In this document: one piece after another, positions 59,675 through 64,000 of the stretch | How positions within the stretch are numbered: position 1 is the first letter of the stretch | Layout: every line of letters begins with the position of its first letter | Notes under the pieces: generated by a model | The model's input: the letters and a program-made list of their open reading frames with translations, nothing else | Database searches by the model: none | Told to the model about the DNA's origin: nothing | Origin: JAIPFM01 sp964494325 | Lineage (GTDB): Bacteria > Planctomycetota > Phycisphaerae > Sedimentisphaerales > Anaerobacaceae | Direction of reading: 5' to 3' | Assembly (NCBI GenBank): GCA_964494325.1 | Contig: CAZBTJ010000004.1 | Coordinates: forward strand, 30,651 to 94,650 | Length of the DNA stretch: 64,000 nucleotides | Position numbers and translations under genes: made by a program

Positions 59675-60112
59675 TTAAACCAACTTGCTCTTGCCTGTGT
59701 GTCTATATTTTACCATAAAAAGGCAATTACCAGGGGAACGATACTCCATGGTATCCATATAGGCGCCAATCAGCAGCAATCCCCTGCCATCGGGCCGATA
59801 GAGGTTATCCCCAACTCGTGGATCTGGTACTTTATCCGGCACAAATCCCTCTCCCTGATCGGTAATGGATATTTCCACTTTTTCACGTGAAATAAAATAA
59901 TCCACTTTAACCGTCTTACTCTCGTCCATCTTGTTGCCATGCTTTACAGCATTGATGAAACCCTCTTCAAGTGCCAGATGTACACCAAAAATATCATCCT
60001 CGGAGAAGTCATTCTCCTTGAGCTTATTGAGGATCTTCTTATACAAATGTTCCAGGACCGACGGGGTGCTTTGCACTGTAACTGAGCAGCTTGCCGGTGC
60101 ATCTGACGTCAT
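59675..60112 (-). CDS. RsbW-like anti-sigma factor/serine kinase (HATPase)
   Basis: ATG 60112 is chosen because GGAAGG lies nine bases upstream. The 145-residue protein is a lone GHKL ATPase domain: N box 'ALEEGFINAVKHGNKMD', G1 box 'ITDQGEGFVP' and G2 box 'GRGLLLIGAYMD'. In partner switching such a protein either holds a sigma factor or phosphorylates its STAS partner. The STAS gene lies 96 bp upstream on the same strand, making a typical pair. No sigma factor or PP2C phosphatase is present in the window, so the final target is unknown. Confidence 0.85.
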   Translation of the reverse strand: MTSDAPASCSVTVQSTPSVLEHLYKKILNKLKENDFSEDDIFGVHLALEEGFINAVKHGNKMDESKTVKVDYFISREKVEISITDQGEGFVPDKVPDPRVGDNLYRPDGRGLLLIGAYMDTMEYRSPGNCLFMVKYRHTGKSKLV

Positions 60113-60208
60113 ATGCAATAACCTTCCAATAATCTGAGCTACATCAAAGCTTGTTTTGTCTGAACCCTAAGGGGTAATCCGTACTATGTTACATCTCGGA
60201 TAAACAAT

Positions 60209-60568
60209 CTAAAGAAAATTGTCTATCGCACTGTTCACGTCTTTTTGAATGTCAAATATCTTCGTAAGTTGCGTAATCTTGAAAACTTCATATATCTTCG
60301 GGCTGATATTACACAAACTCAGCTTGCCGCCTTTCTCGCTAATTCGCTTGCTAATACGGATCAACAATCCCAACACGGCAGACGACAAGAACACAACCTG
60401 GCCAAAATCCAGCACGAGTTGAATGTCATCAGCCTGCTCAATCACAGACATCACCGATTCCTGCAAGGCACGAATATCCTTCTCTTCCAGTATTTTGCGA
60501 TCTGTAAAGGCCAACACCGTGGCATTATCGGTGTACTGTATGCTAATATTTGGCTTAATTTCGGCCAT
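60209..60568 (-). CDS. STAS-domain anti-sigma factor antagonist (RsbV-like)
   Basis: ATG 60568 is chosen for its perfect AAGGAG, six codons inside a longer frame. The 119-residue protein is one STAS domain: 'VLAFTDRKILEEKDI', 'LVLDFGQVVFLSSAVLGLLI' (the second Ser of 'LSSA' is the usual phosphorylation site) and 'KLSLCNISPKIYEVFKIT'. In the unphosphorylated form it binds the RsbW-like kinase and frees that kinase's target. A TTGACA-17-TAGGAT promoter precedes it. Confidence 0.88.
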   Translation of the reverse strand: MAEIKPNISIQYTDNATVLAFTDRKILEEKDIRALQESVMSVIEQADDIQLVLDFGQVVFLSSAVLGLLIRISKRISEKGGKLSLCNISPKIYEVFKITQLTKIFDIQKDVNSAIDNFL

Positions 60569-60604
60569 ATTGAGCTCCTTGCACAATCTTATACAAATGC
60601 AGGA

Positions 60605-60633
60605 ATCCTATTTGATGCAACTCAATGTGTCAA
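60605..60633 (-). promoter_or_regulatory. Promoter of the STAS/RsbW pair
   Basis: On the minus strand a perfect TTGACA and TAGGAT are separated by 17 bp; start about 30 nt before ATG 60568. Confidence 0.6.
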
Positions 60634-60877
60634 GCTTTTTGCCTTATCACCCCCGCAGAAAGCCTTCATTGAATGGCAACTTTGGGAACTTCGGTTTTTT
60701 CTTGGTTTTTGGATAAAATAATCTTGCAATCTCTTTTGTAACTCATAATAATGTAGCATTGTGTAATAATTAAACATACACGAGAATAGGGTGTTTGTGA
60801 CCCTCCTGAACTGGGGCATTTTGAAGTTTTATTGCGATCTTTTTTTCTGAAGTTTTTTTGATATCATCTGGTAACGG
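60634..60877. other. A/T-rich divergent intergenic region
   Basis: This lies between the STAS promoter and the Rrf2 gene. It is A/T-rich with several T runs. I see no gene or RNA fold; a weak TTGATA at about 60867 may belong to the Rrf2 promoter. Confidence 0.35.
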
Positions 60878-60901
60878 AAACTAGTAAACTGATAAACTAA
60901 A
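60878..60901 (+). promoter_or_regulatory. Triple 8-bp repeat upstream of the Rrf2 regulator, possible operator
   Basis: AAACTAGT, AAACTGAT and AAACTAAA lie head to tail 45 bp before ATG 60947. Repeats at this position are what an autoregulatory site would look like, although Rrf2 sites are often dyads. Confidence 0.4.
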
Positions 60902-60946
60902 TAGCCAATGTTTTTTTAAGGTCAAGTCTTAGCAAAGGAGATGACC

Positions 60947-61354
60947 ATGAGAGTTAGTCGATCCACAGGATATGCAGTTCTGGCAGTATGCCATATCGCC
61001 AAGAACCAAGGTAAGGGTGTTGTTCTTTCCCAAAGTGTTTCCAAAGCATACGATATTCCCCTGGAATATCTACTGAAGATTCTTCAGCAATTGGTAAGAG
61101 CCAACGTACTTCGCAGTAAAAGAGGCCCACGCGGTGGTTTTTGTCTGGCAAGACCTGCCACCAAAATCAGCATGTTAGAAATCATTGAAGCTGTTGATGG
61201 CCCTATGAATGGTGAGTTGAATCTTCAAGAACAAGCCAAGGGCGAAAAATTCAGCAAGAAGGCTGATGCTGTCTATGAAAAAGCGGTTAGCTCTTCAACG
61301 GCAGTTTTTGCCAAGACGAAATTGTCTGCATTAATTGCTGAAGGTAAGAAGTAG
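60947..61354 (+). CDS. Rrf2-family transcriptional regulator
   Basis: ATG 60947 sits six bases after AAAGGAG; the ATG at 60941 touches it and is not preferred. The 135-residue protein has the Rrf2 winged helix: 'VSRSTGYAVLAVCHIAKNQG', 'YDIPLEYLLKILQQLVRANV' and 'RSKRGPRGGFCLARPATKIS'. The three clustered Cys that hold a cluster in IscR and NsrR are missing (only 'GGFC' remains), so it probably does not sense iron-sulfur status or NO in the usual way. A strong terminator follows, and the next gene encodes a MazG-like protein. Confidence 0.88.
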   Translation: MRVSRSTGYAVLAVCHIAKNQGKGVVLSQSVSKAYDIPLEYLLKILQQLVRANVLRSKRGPRGGFCLARPATKISMLEIIEAVDGPMNGELNLQEQAKGEKFSKKADAVYEKAVSSSTAVFAKTKLSALIAEGKK

Positions 61355-61377
61355 GTTTTATCTCTACAGAATACCCA

Positions 61378-61420
61378 GGACCCACAAATGATATCACTTT
61401 GTGGGTCCTTCTTTTTTTTT
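61378..61420 (+). terminator. Strong rho-independent terminator after Rrf2 gene
   Basis: GGACCCACAAA and TTTGTGGGTCC form a perfect 11-bp stem around TGATATCAC, followed by TTCTTTTTTTTT. Confidence 0.88.
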
Positions 61421-61472
61421 GTATTCACCTCCACCGCCCTTTTTTTGCAGCGAACAAAGAAGGAACTATATT

Positions 61473-61742
61473 ATGCGCATCAAAGACTTCCAAGCTTTCA
61501 TTTCTGAACGGTATGAAAAAACGGATCGAGAACGTGGAATCCCGAAAACATTCATGTGGTTTATGGAAGAAGTGGGCGAACTTTCTACAGCGTTGGCATC
61601 CAATGACAAAGAAAATCAGGTCGAAGAGTTTGCTGATGTCCTAGCTTGGCTTTGCACACTAGCCAACATCAGCGATATTGACCTTGAAAAAGCCATTGAA
61701 AAATACACAACCAAACCAGTGGATGGATACAAACCAAAATAG
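61473..61742 (+). CDS. MazG-like nucleotide pyrophosphohydrolase
   Basis: ATG 61473 has AAGGAA upstream; a longer frame from 61401 runs through the terminator tail and is rejected. The 89-residue protein is a compact all-alpha NTP-PPase domain with the metal-binding 'FMEEVGELSTAL' and 'EEFADVLAWL' (ExxE...ExxD). Such short MazG-like enzymes hydrolyse non-canonical or excess nucleoside triphosphates. It is separated from the Rrf2 gene by a strong terminator, so it either depends on readthrough or has its own unseen promoter. Confidence 0.85.
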   Translation: MRIKDFQAFISERYEKTDRERGIPKTFMWFMEEVGELSTALASNDKENQVEEFADVLAWLCTLANISDIDLEKAIEKYTTKPVDGYKPK

Positions 61743-61756
61743 CACAAAACTGCACG

Positions 61757-63637
61757 CTATAACACTTTGGAGTCACCTTTCCACGGCAATCCTGACAGCC
61801 CAAAAGCCACCACATGTGTAATAAGGACCCATCCCACACCCAGCAATAAAACGCCTGAAATGGGATAGCCGGCATAGGGCTCGACAAATTCCTGCATCAG
61901 GCTGTTTATAATGGCAATGCCCAATGCCACGGGTGTGACAAATCGAATGCAGTACATCCACAGCTGCAGCACCACATATTTGAAAAACTTGTGATGTGTC
62001 CCGCTTAATCCAAGGTTGGCCACAATGTGTGATTTGAGCTGGCTGGTACGATAGAGCCAGCCCACAATGAACGCCTCAAGAATCCCAACGACAATCAGGC
62101 CATACTGATTCAAGAAATGGTCTACAATATCCAGCCAAATTAATCCGGCATTGGTTGTGAACATCAAAGATCCCAGGAATCCGATGACGCAGACGGCAGT
62201 AATAATTTTCTTACGTGACACATTGAACTTATCAGTAATGGCCGCGGTAAACGCCTCAATAATTGAGATCGAGGAGGAAATCCCTGCAATCAAGAGCAGG
62301 AAGAAAAAGAGGACGCCAAATAGTCTGCCAAAAGGCAGCATGGAAATGGCAGTCGGGTAAACGACAAATGCCAGACCAATACCACTCTCCACGACATCGC
62401 CAATACCGACTTTCTGCTGCGTCGCCATATACCCCAAGATGCTGAATACGCCGAATCCAGCAAACACCTCATAGCAACTATTGGAAAAACCAACAATCAG
62501 ACTGTTCTTAAAGATATTGGCATTTCGTGGTAAATATGACGAATAAGCAATCATAATCCCAAATCCCAGTGACAGCGAGAAGAAGATCTGACCATAAGCG
62601 CCTATCCACACATTCAGGTCGGTAATCTTGCTGAAATCAGGAGTCACATAATGTTTTATTCCCATTTCCGATCCAGGGAGTGAGATGGCCCACAGGGTAA
62701 TGGTGACCGTAATAAAAAACAACAGGGGCATCAGGATTTTAACGGCTCGCTCGATCCCGTGCTTGATCCCGCCATACGTGATGGCCCAATTGATCAGCCA
62801 AACAAGAGCCACTGCAATGGCAATGGGCCAACGAATCATGCCAAGGTTCCACACCGCGGGCAATACCTGCCTTGCTTCGCTGCCAACCTTGTCCAAGGAT
62901 GCGGCAAACAAGGTCATGGGGTTTTGTCCAGAGACTTTCAGCAGAACGTTATTGGCATCCGCCAACACTGTCTCTTTCCCGGCTGTCAGCAAGGTATCGA
63001 ACTGAGTGTACACATCTGCCGGCAGCAGACTATTGGCATCCGCCAGCACCCTATTCACTGAACTGGTGACCAAGGAGCTGAGGTCTCTGCTGAAGACACC
63101 ATTAACTTCCTGGATCGCCTGTTGCCCGGCAGCCGTTAGTAAGCTGCTTAATTCCGCGTCCATGTGCTCGCAAACAAGGCTGTTGGCGTCCGCGATGACT
63201 TTATCCGCAGAAACAGCCAAAAACTCTTTAAAAAAGAACGCATTGGGATTGGCAAACATGCCGTTGGGATCAGACACGCTCTCAAAGGCGGAGAACACCA
63301 TGTAGTTGCCGCACCAGCCAATGATCACAATGTAGTAGAGCTCTATTCCAAACATCACAAAAAGCACGGACCACCAGCCGAGCCATTCCCATTTGGGATC
63401 AATACAGCGAAATGCCTTGGGAGCCGATGCTTCTTTATGGTGCCCCAGAGCAAATTCCAGCATCAAAATTGGAATGCCCGCAGTCAAAAGAGCCACAAAA
63501 TAGGGAATTAGAAATGCACCGCCGCCATTCTCATAGGCAACATATGGAAAACGCCAGATGTTTCCCAGCCCCACGGCTGACCCTATGGCTGCCAACAAAA
63601 AGCCCCAGTTTGAACCCCACTTGCTTCGTTGCTCCAT
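61757..63637 (-). CDS. Sodium:neurotransmitter symporter-family (NSS/SNF) transporter with enlarged loop
   Basis: The 626-residue protein opens with the NSS signature 'WGFLLAAIGSAVGLGNIWRF' (TM1, sodium and substrate site) and has 'GGGAFLIPYFVALL' (TM2), 'IFFSLSLGFGIMIAYSSYL' (TM6) and 'LLIAGISSSISIIEAF' (TM8). Between TM3 and TM4, about residues 125-260, lies a loop of roughly 130 residues with recurring 'IADANSL', 'LADANSL' and 'LADANNV' motifs. Bacterial relatives such as LeuT have a short loop here and total about 510 residues. It would import amino acids or similar amines with sodium. An amidohydrolase gene ends 47 bp upstream on the same strand. Confidence 0.92.
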   Translation of the reverse strand: MEQRSKWGSNWGFLLAAIGSAVGLGNIWRFPYVAYENGGGAFLIPYFVALLTAGIPILMLEFALGHHKEASAPKAFRCIDPKWEWLGWWSVLFVMFGIELYYIVIIGWCGNYMVFSAFESVSDPNGMFANPNAFFFKEFLAVSADKVIADANSLVCEHMDAELSSLLTAAGQQAIQEVNGVFSRDLSSLVTSSVNRVLADANSLLPADVYTQFDTLLTAGKETVLADANNVLLKVSGQNPMTLFAASLDKVGSEARQVLPAVWNLGMIRWPIAIAVALVWLINWAITYGGIKHGIERAVKILMPLLFFITVTITLWAISLPGSEMGIKHYVTPDFSKITDLNVWIGAYGQIFFSLSLGFGIMIAYSSYLPRNANIFKNSLIVGFSNSCYEVFAGFGVFSILGYMATQQKVGIGDVVESGIGLAFVVYPTAISMLPFGRLFGVLFFFLLLIAGISSSISIIEAFTAAITDKFNVSRKKIITAVCVIGFLGSLMFTTNAGLIWLDIVDHFLNQYGLIVVGILEAFIVGWLYRTSQLKSHIVANLGLSGTHHKFFKYVVLQLWMYCIRFVTPVALGIAIINSLMQEFVEPYAGYPISGVLLLGVGWVLITHVVAFGLSGLPWKGDSKVL

Positions 63638-63684
63638 ATATACGCACCTTATGTCAGATAGGCTAGATCAATTTAGAGTAAGAA

Positions 63685-64000
63685 TTAAGATTGTGGTGTG
63701 TCGCCAGTCACTATTTCAGCATGCTGAGATTTGATTCTACTGAAGTCAATGCCCAGTAATTCCAAAGAGTTGCGTTCAACAATCGCACGAATACTACCGC
63801 GTGGCACGGTTGGAAGATTGGTGTCAGCCATCAGCGTGTTGAATCCCAGAAGCGTCTCGATACAGGCTTGCGCCTCAGCAATAGGATACCCACTGCCAAA
63901 CACGAGTTTGCCCATCACGCCCTGCTCATACGCAGCCATGACAATATTATATGTCTGCCATATATTATTCGGGCGAATCGTCAAATCAGCAAACACATTT
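63685..64000 (-). CDS. Amidohydrolase, C-terminal part (N-terminal part off window)
   Basis: The frame is open to the right edge, so only about the last 105 residues are visible. 'VMAAYEQGVMGKLVFGSGYP' and 'IVERNSLELLGI' match the end of Amidohydrolase_2-type TIM barrels (the 'FGSDYP' turn here has Gly in place of Asp, and this Asp is normally a metal ligand) and the usual final helix with 'NALRLLG'. Substrates of this family vary widely. It precedes the sodium symporter by 47 bp, so transport and hydrolysis of one substrate are possible. GTG 63996 is not the real start. Confidence 0.68.
   Translation of the reverse strand, partial: NVFADLTIRPNNIWQTYNIVMAAYEQGVMGKLVFGSGYPIAEAQACIETLLGFNTLMADTNLPTVPRGSIRAIVERNSLELLGIDFSRIKSQHAEIVTGDTPQS

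Noticed and set aside
61401..61472. N-terminal extension of the MazG-like protein
   Set aside because: The added residues are encoded by the terminator tail and a C/T-rich stretch; ATG 61473 has its own ribosome site.

Overview
The window reads as a chromosomal segment of a Planctomycetota bacterium, most likely class Phycisphaerae. This is inference from gene content: two outer-surface PQQ-type propeller proteins carrying the planctomycete 'WRGP' start, a sulfatase, GH16 and GH43 polysaccharide hydrolases, an N-terminal LEPR motif on a giant repeat protein, a GH10-like protein without catalytic glutamates, and several partner-switch and pseudo-receiver regulators. Base composition is moderate and genes are densely packed outside a few decayed stretches.

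Layout. 1-1464: end of a GH43-type hydrolase and a frameshifted GH16 hydrolase. 1465-1985: spacer with repeats, a palindrome and a transposase remnant. 1986-20687 (minus): one 6233-residue surface protein running from an N-terminal LEPR motif through DUF4347, Calx-beta, Ig-like, SdrD-type, PKD and He_PIG repeats and two nested propellers to a long RHS/YD-repeat shell with a cysteine-rich tip. 21331-25232: a three-gene redox operon (Tat-exported FAD oxidoreductase, NapH-NapG-like fusion, PQQ-type propeller). 25229-29948: remains of a surface polysaccharide locus (lipid-linked sugar-1-phosphate transferase, ATP-grasp enzyme, sugar aminotransferase, NusG paralogue, broken UDP-sugar dehydrogenase). 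29985-42114: mixed housekeeping and accessory genes (panB, a HTH/pseudo-receiver protein, a second sugar aminotransferase, an RNase Z-like hydrolase, a fluoride channel, a cupin, miaB, a frameshifted PQQ-type protein, tRNA-Gln, ligA, ribD). 42115-42689: a strong candidate small RNA with its own promoter and terminator. 42690-50401: nrdJ, proC, ferredoxin, comM, sulfatase. 50592-52758: a decayed suf locus (sufB and sufS relics, sufU intact). 52920-60568: a membrane protein, then a long minus-strand series from an RsbV/RsbW-type partner switch through an amidase lipoprotein, a GH10-like pseudoenzyme, a ComEA-like protein, a lipoprotein and a homocysteine methyltransferase-like protein. 60947-64000: an Rrf2 regulator, a MazG-like protein, a sodium symporter with an enlarged extracellular loop, and the end of an amidohydrolase.

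Two themes stand out. First, large secreted or surface proteins and redox proteins suggest an organism that degrades and senses polymers outside the cell. Second, an unusual number of genes are broken (GH16, PQQ-type protein, ugd, sufB, sufS, a transposase, probably an MFS transporter), by single-base homopolymer changes, a 5-bp duplication, a nonsense codon and large deletions. Either this lineage is losing genes or the assembly contains local errors; raw-read checks would separate these. The most interesting leads are the heptanucleotide tract that could phase-switch the giant protein, the nested-propeller SdrD domains in that protein, the RNA candidate at 42172-42298, and the redox operon at 21331-25232.
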